NCBI GenBank assembly: GCA_030913385.1
Contig: CP133159.1
Span: 1,944,584 to 2,008,583 of the forward strand
Source of the DNA: Cytophagaceae bacterium ABcell3
GTDB taxonomy: Bacteria; Bacteroidota; Bacteroidia; Cytophagales; Cytophagaceae
DNA length: 64,000 bases
Direction: 5' to 3'
In this document: positions 42,673 through 51,728 of the stretch, in pieces
How positions within the stretch are numbered: the stretch's first letter is position 1
How the letters are laid out: each line of letters opens with the position of its first letter
Made by a program: the position numbers and the translations under genes
The notes under the pieces: model-generated
What the model was told of the DNA's origin: nothing
The model's input: only the letters and a program-made list of their open reading frames with translations
Databases searched by the model: none

Positions 42673-44582
42673 GTGTGCCGTGCATGGTAACTAACTAGGT
42701 GGTGAAAGTCCACTGTGGGGGTTTGTAATCGCCAACCACTAGCCAATAGCAAGGGTGTCCACTGTGAAGTGGAATCTGAAGGAAGCTGGCGGCAAAACTC
42801 TGCCCCGAGGAACACGAACCTTATCAGGCATAACCGGTGGGATGAGACTACCAAACAAGTCGAAGTCCAAAGATTACACGGACATCGGAATGTAAATGAG
42901 GCGGGGACATGGAGAGAAAGTGAGTTGCCTTACCACGGGAGGTCTCATGGACGTGCGGAAACAGAGTAAGAAGCACGGAGTAAAGCTTGCCATGAGAAGT
43001 CAGCCGAAGCCATAGTACCAGATAACGACTAGATCTGGGAAGGGCTGAACTTTAAGGAGTGAGAAGTGAATGAATGTTACCGCATGAAAGGAAGAAAGCA
43101 GAATATCTTTGAAGAAAAGACCTGCCCACAAAAGAATAGGACGGCATCCGAAGGATATGTGGGAGGGCAGACTTTCATGTGGATAACTGAAAACAACCTC
43201 ACGGATACTAATCGATTAGGGTATGGACTGTTAGAGTTTGTTCTGTCGCCATCCAACCTGAACGCAGCCTATAAACAGGTAAAGCGCAACAAAGGAGCAG
43301 GAGGTGTTGATGAGATGGAAGTCGAATCCCTCAAAGGTTATCTTGTCGCAAACAAGGACGAACTGGTAACATCCATATTGCAGGGCAAGTACCGCCCCAA
43401 TCCTGTCCGCAGGGTAGAAATACCTAAGGACAACGGACAAAAGCGACAATTGGGCATACCCACGGTAGTGGACAGAGTAATTCAACAAGCAATTGCCCAG
43501 TCACTTATCCCCCTCTACGAACCCCAATTCAGCGACCACAGTTATGGGTTTAGGCCAAAGCGCAACGCCCACCAGGCTCTAGAAAAGTGTAGAAGCTATA
43601 TCACAGAGGGCTACGTTTACGCAGTCGATTTGGACTTGGAGAAGTTCTTCGATAAGGTGAACCATAGCAAACTGATAGAAGTACTTTCGCGCACAATCAA
43701 GGACGGACGGGTAGTATCGCTGATACACAAATACCTGAACGCCGGAGTGCAGGTAGGGGGAAGCTTTGAGACCAGTGAAATGGGAGTGCCTCAAGGAGGC
43801 CCTCTAAGCCCCTTGTTGAGTAATATTATGCTCAATGAGCTGGACGGTGAGCTGGAACGAAGGGGGCACAAGTTTGTACGTTACGCAGATGACATGGTTA
43901 TCTGGTGCAGGAGCAAGCGAAGTGCAGAACGTGTAAAGAGGTCGCTAATCTGCTTCATAGAAGATAAGCTGTTCCTGAAAGTGAACAAGGAGAAAAGCCA
44001 AACCGTTCCTATATCCAAGGTCAAATTCCTTGGCTATTCGTTTTATAAAACGAAGGGGGTAGGTCGGTTGCGTATACACCCAAAAAGTGTATTGAAGATG
44101 AAAGTGAAACTAAAAGAACTGACATCACGCAGCAACGGCTGGGGAAATGCACGTAGGAAGGAAAAGCTTCGCCAATACATTGTCGGCTGGGTGGGCTACT
44201 TTAAACTGGCAGATATGCAAAGCCTGTTACTAAGGATAGATGAATGGTACAGGAGGAGAATCAGAATGGTTATCTGGAAACAGTGGAAACGGGTGAAAAC
44301 CAAACTGAGGAATCTTGTTAAGCTTGGTGTTAATAAATTCAAAGCTTTAGAGTGGGCAAACACGAGGAAAGGCTATTGGCATATAGCCAATAGCTTTATC
44401 CTTAATACCACTATCACCATAGATAGACTTAGACAGGCAGGCTATATATTCCTGTCAGACTACTACCAAAAGGTTAGGGTCAAAACTTAAGGAACCGCCC
44501 TGTACCGAACGGTACGCAAGGTGGTGTGAGAGGTCGGAAAATAAAATAGGAGGAAAACTATTTTATTTTCCTCCTACTCGAT
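42673..44582 (+). mobile_element. Complete group IIC intron
   Basis: The 5' end GTGTGCCGTGCATGG and internal GGAATCTGAAGGAAGC and GAGGAACACGAAC blocks follow the known group IIC RNA (as in the Oceanobacillus intron). The 3' part has domain V (ACCGCC ... GTACC-GAAC-GGTAC ... GGTGGT, about 44492-44527) and GTGAGAGGTC. Domain VI has a 14-bp stem of GGAAAATAAAATAG and CTATTTTATTTTCC and ends ...CTACTCGAT, with a candidate bulged branch-point A seven bases from the end. Domain IV encodes the maturase at 43066-44490. All parts look intact. Exact ends are estimated to within a few bases. Confidence 0.92.
43066..44490 (+). CDS. ltrA: Group IIC intron-encoded reverse transcriptase/maturase
   Basis: 474 residues. 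Reverse transcriptase blocks: RNKGAGGVDEM, KRQLGIPTVVDRVIQQAIAQ, SYGFRPKRNAHQAL, DLDLEKFFDKVNH, GVPQGGPLSPLLSNIMLNELD, and the catalytic FVRYADDM with Tyr273-Ala-Asp275-Asp276. The maturase X domain follows (LRQYIVGWVGYFKLADMQ) and the C-terminus IWKQWKRVKTKLRNLVKLG, WANTRKGYWHIANS is typical of class C proteins. There is no HNH endonuclease domain. It helps its intron splice and copies it at new sites. The first 40 residues are less conserved, so a later start (for example Met 41, MWITENN) is possible. Confidence 0.95.
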   Translation: MNECYRMKGRKQNIFEEKTCPQKNRTASEGYVGGQTFMWITENNLTDTNRLGYGLLEFVLSPSNLNAAYKQVKRNKGAGGVDEMEVESLKGYLVANKDELVTSILQGKYRPNPVRRVEIPKDNGQKRQLGIPTVVDRVIQQAIAQSLIPLYEPQFSDHSYGFRPKRNAHQALEKCRSYITEGYVYAVDLDLEKFFDKVNHSKLIEVLSRTIKDGRVVSLIHKYLNAGVQVGGSFETSEMGVPQGGPLSPLLSNIMLNELDGELERRGHKFVRYADDMVIWCRSKRSAERVKRSLICFIEDKLFLKVNKEKSQTVPISKVKFLGYSFYKTKGVGRLRIHPKSVLKMKVKLKELTSRSNGWGNARRKEKLRQYIVGWVGYFKLADMQSLLLRIDEWYRRRIRMVIWKQWKRVKTKLRNLVKLGVNKFKALEWANTRKGYWHIANSFILNTTITIDRLRQAGYIFLSDYYQKVRVKT

Positions 44583-44660
44583 TCCTAATGAGTGGTTGCT
44601 GCTAACTGTTTCGCTAGCAATAAAAGTTTTAGTAAGGGTATCGCACTTTAAGTGTTTTTG

Positions 44661-46427
44661 TTATCCTATCATTATATGAGTGTCTGGGTATCGGTAGGAG
44701 GTAGTGCTTACCTTTCTGCTCAAAGCTAGGGCAACTGTTAAAATTCCCACCCTTCCTGAAAACATGGAAATAATAATCATTAGTTTGCCAGGGGGTGTTA
44801 ATTCTGGGGTAAGTCCTGCACTGAGCCCTGTAGTTGTAAAAGCCGAAATCTGCTCAAATATAACCGTCATAAGGCTGGCTCCTTGTTCTGTAAAAGATAG
44901 GACAAGGATTCCTATGAAATTAAATGCCACTGCAAAAGTAAATAGAGAAAAAGCCTTGGATATTAGTTCGTTTGGTATGGTTCGCTTGCCTATTTCTATG
45001 TGGGTACTTTCTTTAATAGTAGCTAAAGACGAAACTACGATTAGTAGAAATGTAGTAGTTTTTATACCTCCACCTGTCGAGGCGGGCGATGCTCCTACGA
45101 ACATTAAAAATATAAGAATCAGATGTGTTTGAACCTGTAAGGCAGAGGTGTCAATGGTATTGAACCCTGCACTCCTAGCCGTGACTGATTGAAAAAAAGA
45201 GGCTATGAAAGCCTGCATTAGGTTCATTTCTTTAAGGGTATTGTTTGATTCTATCAACCAAACGGTAGCTGTTCCAAAAATCAATAGTGCAATGGATGTA
45301 TAAATGGCTACTTTTGAGCCTGTTGTCCAGTCTTTCCATGGGTATTTTAGCCTTTCCCTCATTTTCTTAATGGAAAGGACATCTTGGATAACCGGAAAAC
45401 CAATACCTCCAAAAATAATAGCTAAGGCTATTACTATGTGCAATATGTAGGCATCTCTTATAAATTCCGTATATAAACCATCGGTATATAGGCTAAAACC
45501 TGAATTGCAAAAAGCGGCTACTGCATGAAACAACGAATAGAATATTTTTTGCCCTGTTCCTTTAAACTCTACTTCTGGCCCCCATGTGAAAAAAATAGCT
45601 GCTGTAATTAAAGCTTCTATAAAGATTGTAATCAAAACAATCTGCTTAAATAACTTTTGGGCAGATACGAGAGACTCACTGCTATAGATGTTTTTGATGA
45701 TTGACTGATGTTTAATGCCAACACTTTTGGGAAAGAGGGTACTAAAAAAAGTCGCAAAGGAAATAATACTTAGTCCTCCTAACTGAAACAATATCAGTAA
45801 TAGAATATGGCCTTTTAACGTAAAGTAAGTTCCTGTATCTACTACAATAAGACCCGTTACGCAACTGGCACTTACTGCGGTAAAAAGGGCGTCTATAAAT
45901 GGCATGCTCCCTTCGACGGTGGTAACCGTAGGCAACATCAGAATACAAGTCCCTACCGTAATCAGCAATAAGAAACTGGCAATGAATATGGTAGTAGGCT
46001 GTATTTTTATCAGGTTAATCCTTGGACTGATTTTTACAAACTCAAATACAGATAAAAATATAATAAACAGTGCTACATAGCTTTCTAAACCTTTGTCTAT
46101 CAAATTGAAGCCAAGTAAGAGAAGTATAAAATAGGCGAGGTTTGTCAACATGAGCGATCCCTCAAACCAGGTTCTTCGTAAAAAATCCCGTCGGTGAAAA
46201 GAGTATAGTATTCGGAAGAGGTATGCAAATAGGAAGCATAGCAATAAAATAATCCAAGCCGTATGTATAAGACTTACCTCGTCTTCAGAGAGATAAAAAC
46301 CATAGCGTGTCATGGTCAAAGCAAATGCGATGACAGAGATAATTACGCTGAATACTCTCAGGATGTAGTAAACGTCCCTTTTGCTTTCGTATAGTTGGGT
46401 ATTTAGATTTTCTTTCCAGTTTGCCAT
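44661..46427 (-). CDS. trkH: TrkH/KtrB-type potassium transporter
   Basis: 588 residues, strongly hydrophobic with about ten to eleven helices; the N-terminal 130 residues add extra helices. The four pore-loop selectivity motifs are recognisable: SASCVTGL, FCNSGFSL, ARSAGFNT and FTTTGLSA, each with the key Gly. K+ enters through this subunit; the regulatory TrkA/KtrA partner is not in this window. It is the last gene of the minus-strand group and starts 9 bp after hldA-like kinase ends. The group IIC intron ends 78 bp past its stop codon. Confidence 0.93.
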   Translation of the reverse strand: MANWKENLNTQLYESKRDVYYILRVFSVIISVIAFALTMTRYGFYLSEDEVSLIHTAWIILLLCFLFAYLFRILYSFHRRDFLRRTWFEGSLMLTNLAYFILLLLGFNLIDKGLESYVALFIIFLSVFEFVKISPRINLIKIQPTTIFIASFLLLITVGTCILMLPTVTTVEGSMPFIDALFTAVSASCVTGLIVVDTGTYFTLKGHILLLILFQLGGLSIISFATFFSTLFPKSVGIKHQSIIKNIYSSESLVSAQKLFKQIVLITIFIEALITAAIFFTWGPEVEFKGTGQKIFYSLFHAVAAFCNSGFSLYTDGLYTEFIRDAYILHIVIALAIIFGGIGFPVIQDVLSIKKMRERLKYPWKDWTTGSKVAIYTSIALLIFGTATVWLIESNNTLKEMNLMQAFIASFFQSVTARSAGFNTIDTSALQVQTHLILIFLMFVGASPASTGGGIKTTTFLLIVVSSLATIKESTHIEIGKRTIPNELISKAFSLFTFAVAFNFIGILVLSFTEQGASLMTVIFEQISAFTTTGLSAGLTPELTPPGKLMIIISMFSGRVGILTVALALSRKVSTTSYRYPDTHIMIG

Positions 46428-46436
46428 AAATGCTGG

Positions 46437-47450
46437 CTAAAAGAGCTGAAGTTTTTGTGCTTCTTTTACAAACTTTTCTTTATTGACAGGTACCACACCG
46501 ACTTGTTCACACACAATACCTCCTGCCAAATTGGAAAGAGAGGCTAAAGCATGGGGTGGAAGTTGCAGCGCTTTGCACAATGCCGCTACACTTATAACAG
46601 TATCTCCGGCACCTGAAACATCACATATTTCTCTTAAATGTGCAGGGATCCAATGTTTTTGGTTTTCTGAATCTATAAAAATACCTTTCTCCGATAATGT
46701 TATGAGTACAGTTTCCGTGTTTAACTGTTTCTTGAGTTGAAGGACAGCTTCTTCTACTTCCTTAATTTCTGAAAGGGGCGAATCGAGCTTGAGGCCTTCT
46801 TTTAGCTCTTTTCTGTTAGGCTTGAAGAGCGATACCTGGTTATAGCTTAAGAAGTTTCGCTTCTTAGGGTCTGTAACTGTCGGTATATTGAGTTTTTGTG
46901 CGGATTTGACACTTTCCCTAATGACCTTCTCGGTAATTACACCTTTGTCATAGTCTTGAAAGATGATCACATCTGCAACACTTGCCAGCTTTTCAATTTG
47001 GTGAAGCACTAAGTCTTCATCGCTGTTTGACAATGGAGTGTCCATTTCAGAATCTACCCGTAGCATGTGCTGAGAGCCTGAGATAATTCTGTGTTTGATA
47101 GAAGTGATTCGTTGAGCACTTCTTATGACACCCTTGTCAGAAATGCCATTTTTTTGGAGAATTGATACAAAATCATCTCCGTCAGGGTCATTTCCTATGA
47201 CAGTACAAAGAAGGGGGGTAGCCCCAAGTGCCTGAATATTCAGCGCAACATTGGCAGCACCCCCTAATCTTTTGTCCTTTTGTTGAACATTGACGATAGG
47301 CACAGGAGCTTCAGGAGAAATCCTATCGACTTTTCCCCACAGGTACGAGTCGATCATAACATCTCCAATGATCAGGACTTTTAATCCTTCAAAAGCTCTG
47401 AAGACCCCGTCAATTGTATCAGGTATATTTACTGTAGTTTTGCCAGGCAT
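46437..47450 (-). CDS. hldA: D-glycero-beta-D-manno-heptose-7-phosphate kinase-like (RfaE domain I)
   Basis: 337 residues of the PfkB ribokinase superfamily. RfaE domain I features: LIIGDVMIDSYLWGKVDRISPEAPVPIV, RLGGAANVALNIQALG, IISGSQHMLRVDSE, and the anion hole/catalytic base DVSGAGDTVISVAAL. It phosphorylates sedoheptulose-derived heptose-7-P in ADP-heptose synthesis for LPS. The second (nucleotidyltransferase) domain of HldE is absent, so a separate HldC is expected elsewhere. Its start overlaps aspC by 22 bp and trkH follows 9 bp behind. Confidence 0.88.
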   Translation of the reverse strand: MPGKTTVNIPDTIDGVFRAFEGLKVLIIGDVMIDSYLWGKVDRISPEAPVPIVNVQQKDKRLGGAANVALNIQALGATPLLCTVIGNDPDGDDFVSILQKNGISDKGVIRSAQRITSIKHRIISGSQHMLRVDSEMDTPLSNSDEDLVLHQIEKLASVADVIIFQDYDKGVITEKVIRESVKSAQKLNIPTVTDPKKRNFLSYNQVSLFKPNRKELKEGLKLDSPLSEIKEVEEAVLQLKKQLNTETVLITLSEKGIFIDSENQKHWIPAHLREICDVSGAGDTVISVAALCKALQLPPHALASLSNLAGGIVCEQVGVVPVNKEKFVKEAQKLQLF

Positions 47451-48640
47451 TCTTTAATTCTTCTCATTGCTTCTTTAAGGTTATCATCAGAAGCGGCAAA
47501 AGAAATCCTTAAGTTTTTAGGCGCACCAAAAGCATCACCACCTACACATGAAACATGGGCTTCATTGAGGATGAACATAGCCAAATCGCTAGCTTTTTCA
47601 ATTTTAGTACCATTGTAGCTCTTGCCTATGTATTCGCTGATATCAGGGAATATGTAAAAAGCACCTTGAGGTACATTTATTTTTACACCAGGAATTTCTT
47701 TTAATAGAGAAATAACCAAGTCTCTTCTTCTTTTGTAAGCATCGGCCATATCTTTTGCAAAACCTAGATCGCCAGTGATGCCTGCAAAAGCAGCTTTTTG
47801 TGCAATAGAGCATGTGCCTGAAGTTACCTGCCCTTGTATTTTGTCACAAGCAGCAGCTATCCATTTAGGAGCTCCTATATATCCAACTCTCCATCCGGTC
47901 ATAGCATAACCTTTAGAGAATCCATTGACAGTGACAACTCTTTCTTTAATAGAAGGAATGCTGCCTATACTGAAGTGTGTACCTTCAAAATTGATATATT
48001 CGTATATTTCGTCAGCGATAACAGTAATCCTTTCATTTTTTGCTACCACTTCGCCAATAGCCCTTAACTCTTGTTCGCTAAAGACAGATCCTGTAGGATT
48101 GCTAGGCGTTGAGAAAAGGATTGCTTTTGTTTTATCTGTAATAGCTTCTTCAATTTGCTTTGCAGTGGCTTTGAAGTCAGCTTCGATAGTGCCGGTTACG
48201 ACGACAGGAGTACCTTCTGCAAGTTTCACCATTTCAATATAGCTTACCCAATAAGGCGCAAGGATGATTACTTCATCACCTGGGTCTATGATACTTAGTA
48301 AGACATTGGCTATTGATTGCTTAGCACCAGTAGATACAACGATGTTTTCTGCAGCCCAGTCCAGGTTATTGTCTTTCTGAAGTTTCTCAGCAATAGCTTT
48401 TCTTAATTCAGGATATCCTGGAACAGGAGAGTAAAAAGTGTAACCGTCATCTATGGCTTTCTTGGCAGCGTCCTTTATGTGCTGAGGAGTCTGGAAGTCA
48501 GGCTCACCCACACTCAGGCTTATTACACTGTGTCCCTGAGCAGCTAATTCTCTTGCCTTTTTTGTCATGGCAAGTGTCTCTGATTCAGAGAGCGCATTCA
48601 GTCTTGCAGAAAGCATGTTTTGATCGGTAATTGTTGTCAT
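47429..48640 (-). CDS. aspC: Aspartate aminotransferase (class I)
   Basis: 403 residues from MTTITDQNMLSARLNAL; thirteen more in-frame codons upstream (to 48679) lack support. PLP site: ISLSVGEPDFQTPQHIKDAA, STGAKQSIANVLLSIIDPGDEVIILAPYWVSY, STPSNPTGSVFSE, DEIYEYINF, and the Schiff-base Lys in VNGFSKGYAMTGWRVGY; Arg in LRISFAAS. It is of the thermophilic subgroup Ib type. It moves amino groups between aspartate and 2-oxoglutarate. The 3' end overlaps the hldA-like gene by 22 bp. Confidence 0.93.
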   Translation of the reverse strand: MTTITDQNMLSARLNALSESETLAMTKKARELAAQGHSVISLSVGEPDFQTPQHIKDAAKKAIDDGYTFYSPVPGYPELRKAIAEKLQKDNNLDWAAENIVVSTGAKQSIANVLLSIIDPGDEVIILAPYWVSYIEMVKLAEGTPVVVTGTIEADFKATAKQIEEAITDKTKAILFSTPSNPTGSVFSEQELRAIGEVVAKNERITVIADEIYEYINFEGTHFSIGSIPSIKERVVTVNGFSKGYAMTGWRVGYIGAPKWIAAACDKIQGQVTSGTCSIAQKAAFAGITGDLGFAKDMADAYKRRRDLVISLLKEIPGVKINVPQGAFYIFPDISEYIGKSYNGTKIEKASDLAMFILNEAHVSCVGGDAFGAPKNLRISFAASDDNLKEAMRRIKECLAKLQ

Positions 48641-48720
48641 TTCTGTATGTTGGTTTTTTTTGCGGGTAAAATTAGGCATAATAAGCTAATCTTTCCAGAG
48701 AAATTTGATTTTTAGCAAGC

Positions 48721-50673
48721 TCAGACACCTAATTTCCAAAATGATTTTATGATTAATAGTAAATCGGTTAAAGGATTGTAGTTCCTTGCGTAATCAAAAT
48801 TGACATTTCCTATAGTGTTCAGGTCCCGTTTATGTGGAGGAAGGACACTTGCAGGTGAAATAATTCCTTTTTTTATCGTAGGCAATGTTCTGTCGCCGGT
48901 TCCCTCATAACCGACCCATGAATATTTGCCGCTGAACACGGAGAATATATTGCCTATAAACTTTAAAGGCTTATTGAAAAACCACATTATTATAGGAGAA
49001 AAAACTAATAAAACACAGCTTATGCCCAAGTCCAAGAAACGCTTTTTTCTGAGGTTTACCTTGCTTGAAATGTTTAGTTCAAGGTTTAGGGTAAAGAAAT
49101 CTCCTTGCGTGTCGCGCGAGCTGCTGCCTATAATATAGTTGCTTTCTCCAGGTATAATTTTAAACTGAAGGTTGCGGACATCAATGCCAGACATCAGTTC
49201 AATGATTTGGTGGGCCGGTAAGTCTTTGCTGCAAAAGAGGATTTCATTGATTTTATGAATATCAATAATTTCTTCTATTTGCTGAACCGTGCCTAAGCAT
49301 AAGTCATTTTTTACATCTTCCGGGCCTGGGCTTATAAAACCGGTAATATTCCATGCTGGACGTGTTTCCTTAATGCGCTCGATAATACGAATGCTTTCTG
49401 TTTCGCTACCTATGAGCAAAATGTTCTTGCCTGTTTCCCCAATCCTGAAGTTTCTATATGTTTTGTAGTGGGCTAGCATTCTTATTCCTGCCATGGCTGC
49501 AAAGCCCCAAACACTGCCTAAAAGGATCAAAGCCCTGGAAAATCTATAGCTGTCAAAGAAGTTTGAAAAAGCAGAAATAATGATAGTCCCGATAATTACC
49601 CCTTGAAATATCTTGAAGAGGCTGCTCCCGCGTTTATACCCTCCTGTGAAATAAGTCGACCCTTGCCAAATAAGGCAGTATAGCGGGGCCGCATACAGCA
49701 TCAGTTCTTCCGGAAAATAGTTGGGCTGCTGTTTATAGTTAATTTCCCAAAAGTTTTTAAGTAGATAAAAACCACCTAAAGTAACGGTGAAATCTGCTAT
49801 GGGAATGATAGTTTTGTCTATAAACCTTTTTATTATGGACAAGGACGCACGGAAGTAGATGGCCGAGTGTATAAGAAAAGAAAATAGTTTGGCATTTCTG
49901 CTAGAAAAATATTTGCTGGCAAAAATGATCATTGCCTTATAAAAAATAAAGACGTAGTTGATACTGGTCTTTTTGGTGCTTTCTCCTTTATAGTGGATAA
50001 TCCTGGTTTCAGGAAAATAGTAGTTTTTATAACCACCTAAAATTATTCTCCAAGAGAGGTCTATGTCTTCGCCATACATGAAGTACTCTTCTTCCAACAG
50101 GCCTATCTTGTCTAAGGTTTCCTTTCTTAAGAACATGTATGCGCCAGAAAGTATGTCTACCTCATGCGTTTGGTTTTCGTCAAGGTATCCTAAGTGGTAT
50201 TTTCCAAAACGTTTAGATTTTGGAAAAAGGGCTGCTAAACCGAATATTTTATAGAAGGCAACTTCTGGAGAGGGAAGCCCCCTTTTGGATTCAGGCAAAA
50301 ATCTGCCTTGGCCGTCGAGCATTTTTACCCCTAGTCCGCCACCTTCCGGGTGGGCGTCCATAAAGTCTATACACTTCCTGAAAGTGTCTTCCTGAACTAT
50401 TGTGTCAGGGTTAAGCAAAAGTATATACTCTCCAGTAGCCTGGCGAATGGCTTGATTGTTAGCCTTTGAAAATCCAGAATTATGCTTGTTTGCTATTAAT
50501 TTGACTTGTGGGAAAAGCTTGCGGACCATATCCACAGATCCATCAACAGAGTTATTGTCGACGACAAATACCTCTGCATCAATATTGTGCAAGGCGTTAA
50601 ATACAGAATGTAACGTCTGTTCTAAAAAGTGACGTACATTGTAGTTGACGATGACAATGCTAAGTTTCTTCAA
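48721..50673 (-). CDS. GT2 glycosyltransferase fused to a WcaJ-like membrane/nucleotide-sugar domain
   Basis: 650 residues in two halves. Residues 1-270 are a GT2 glycosyltransferase (SIVIVNYNVRHFLEQTL, VFVVDNNSVDGSVDMV, GEYILLLNPDTIV with the DxD-like site, and FMYGEDIDLSWRII) of rhamnosyltransferase type. From 290 on there are four membrane segments and a CoA-binding-like Rossmann part (KNILLIGSETESIRIIERIK, GFISPG) as in the N-terminal half of undecaprenyl-phosphate sugar transferases. The C-terminal transferase block seems degenerate: LRKKRFLDLGISCVLLVFSPI is present but its catalytic core is shortened. recR overlaps its start by 4 bp. Confidence 0.82.
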   Translation of the reverse strand: MKKLSIVIVNYNVRHFLEQTLHSVFNALHNIDAEVFVVDNNSVDGSVDMVRKLFPQVKLIANKHNSGFSKANNQAIRQATGEYILLLNPDTIVQEDTFRKCIDFMDAHPEGGGLGVKMLDGQGRFLPESKRGLPSPEVAFYKIFGLAALFPKSKRFGKYHLGYLDENQTHEVDILSGAYMFLRKETLDKIGLLEEEYFMYGEDIDLSWRIILGGYKNYYFPETRIIHYKGESTKKTSINYVFIFYKAMIIFASKYFSSRNAKLFSFLIHSAIYFRASLSIIKRFIDKTIIPIADFTVTLGGFYLLKNFWEINYKQQPNYFPEELMLYAAPLYCLIWQGSTYFTGGYKRGSSLFKIFQGVIIGTIIISAFSNFFDSYRFSRALILLGSVWGFAAMAGIRMLAHYKTYRNFRIGETGKNILLIGSETESIRIIERIKETRPAWNITGFISPGPEDVKNDLCLGTVQQIEEIIDIHKINEILFCSKDLPAHQIIELMSGIDVRNLQFKIIPGESNYIIGSSSRDTQGDFFTLNLELNISSKVNLRKKRFLDLGISCVLLVFSPIIMWFFNKPLKFIGNIFSVFSGKYSWVGYEGTGDRTLPTIKKGIISPASVLPPHKRDLNTIGNVNFDYARNYNPLTDLLLIIKSFWKLGV

Positions 50674-51290
50674 TGGCTGTCCGTTTGTCCGAAGCTTGTA
50701 CGGCTTATGATACTTCTTCCTAATGTAACCTCATCTGTAAATTCTAGTTCCCCGCCGACAGGGATACCTCTGGCTATTGTCGAAACTTTTATGTTTAAGC
50801 CCTTAAGCCTTTTGGTGATATAAAAAGCAGTCGTATCACCTTCCATGGTTGGGCTCAGGGCAAGGATGATCTCTTTCAGTTCAGAAGACTGATTTACACG
50901 TCCGAGAAGAGACTCCAAATGCAAGTCCGAAGGGCCAATACCTTCTATAGGTGATATGACGCCTCCTAGAATATGGTAAAGACCATGGTATTGCGATGTG
51001 TTTTCAATGGCCAATACATCGCGTGTATCTTCAACCACACATATAGTACTCCGGTCTCTTCGGGTACTTGCGCACACATTGCATAGCTCTGCATCAGAGA
51101 TATTATGGCACGCTCGGCAATATTGCGTTTTTGTCCGCAAGTCTGTTATTGCCGAGGCTAGGGCAATAGATTTTTCTTCATTTTCCTTCAGTAAATGCAA
51201 AGCCAGTCTCAATGCTGTTTTTTTGCCGATACCCGGCAGTTTTGAGATTTCGTTGACCGCATTTTCTATAAGCCGGGAAGGAAAATTCAT
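50670..51290 (-). CDS. recR: Recombination mediator RecR
   Basis: 206 residues. Helix-hairpin-helix (SKLPGIGKKTALRLALHLL), zinc finger CRACHNISDAELCNVC, and Toprim domain (ICVVEDTRDVLAIENTSQYHGLYHILGGVISPIEGIGPSDL). Works with RecO and RecF in loading RecA at gaps. It overlaps the following glycosyltransferase by 4 bp, an unrelated but tightly coupled gene. clpS lies 63 bp upstream. Confidence 0.97.
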   Translation of the reverse strand: MNFPSRLIENAVNEISKLPGIGKKTALRLALHLLKENEEKSIALASAITDLRTKTQYCRACHNISDAELCNVCASTRRDRSTICVVEDTRDVLAIENTSQYHGLYHILGGVISPIEGIGPSDLHLESLLGRVNQSSELKEIILALSPTMEGDTTAFYITKRLKGLNIKVSTIARGIPVGGELEFTDEVTLGRSIISRTSFGQTDSH

Positions 51291-51353
51291 ATATTTTGCC
51301 AGAAAATTTGTTTGTACCCCATGTATAACGGGGAAAATGCTGTTTGGTATATG

Positions 51354-51647
51354 TTAGACGATTTCCGCAGAAATGCCTTTGTCACATATGCCTTGACGCA
51401 TAGGGGTTAGCTCTTCGAAGGTTCCGATTTTTACTGAACATTTGCCTTTGTAATGAATGATCATTGTACACTGCTCAGCTTGTTCTCTTGTATGTTTGCA
51501 AACTTTAATCAGCGTTTCAATAACATGGTCAAAAGTATTGACATCGTCATTGAAAACCACCAGTTCAAAGTGTTCTGAAGAGTTTACTTCTTCCAACACA
51601 TCTGAATCTTCCTGATGAAATGGGTTGACGCTATAAAATTTATTCAT
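51354..51647 (-). CDS. clpS: ClpS adaptor of the Clp protease
   Basis: 97 residues. After a flexible N-terminus comes the ClpS core with FELVVFNDDVNTFDHVIETLIKVC (N-degron-binding Asn/Asp patch) and TREQAEQCTMIIHYKGKCSVKIG. Directs N-end-rule substrates to ClpAP or the local Clp ATPase. It is divergent from the sodium symporter. A TAAATTTG box on its strand lies at 51680-51687. Confidence 0.95.
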   Translation of the reverse strand: MNKFYSVNPFHQEDSDVLEEVNSSEHFELVVFNDDVNTFDHVIETLIKVCKHTREQAEQCTMIIHYKGKCSVKIGTFEELTPMRQGICDKGISAEIV

Positions 51648-51679
51648 ACTATTTCGTTGTTAGTAAAATATCCTTTTAG

Positions 51680-51687
51680 CAAATTTA
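51680..51687 (-). promoter_or_regulatory. Candidate -7 box upstream of clpS
   Basis: TAAATTTG on the minus strand fits TAnnTTTG, 32 bases before the clpS ATG. Confidence 0.4.
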
Positions 51688-51728
51688 ACGAATTTTAATC
51701 AATTTTGGGATTATTTCTTAAATAATTT

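Noticed and set aside
42715-42969. 84-codon frame in the 5' part of the intron
   Set aside because: It lies within RNA domains I-III of the group II intron, whose sequence is constrained by folding, not coding.
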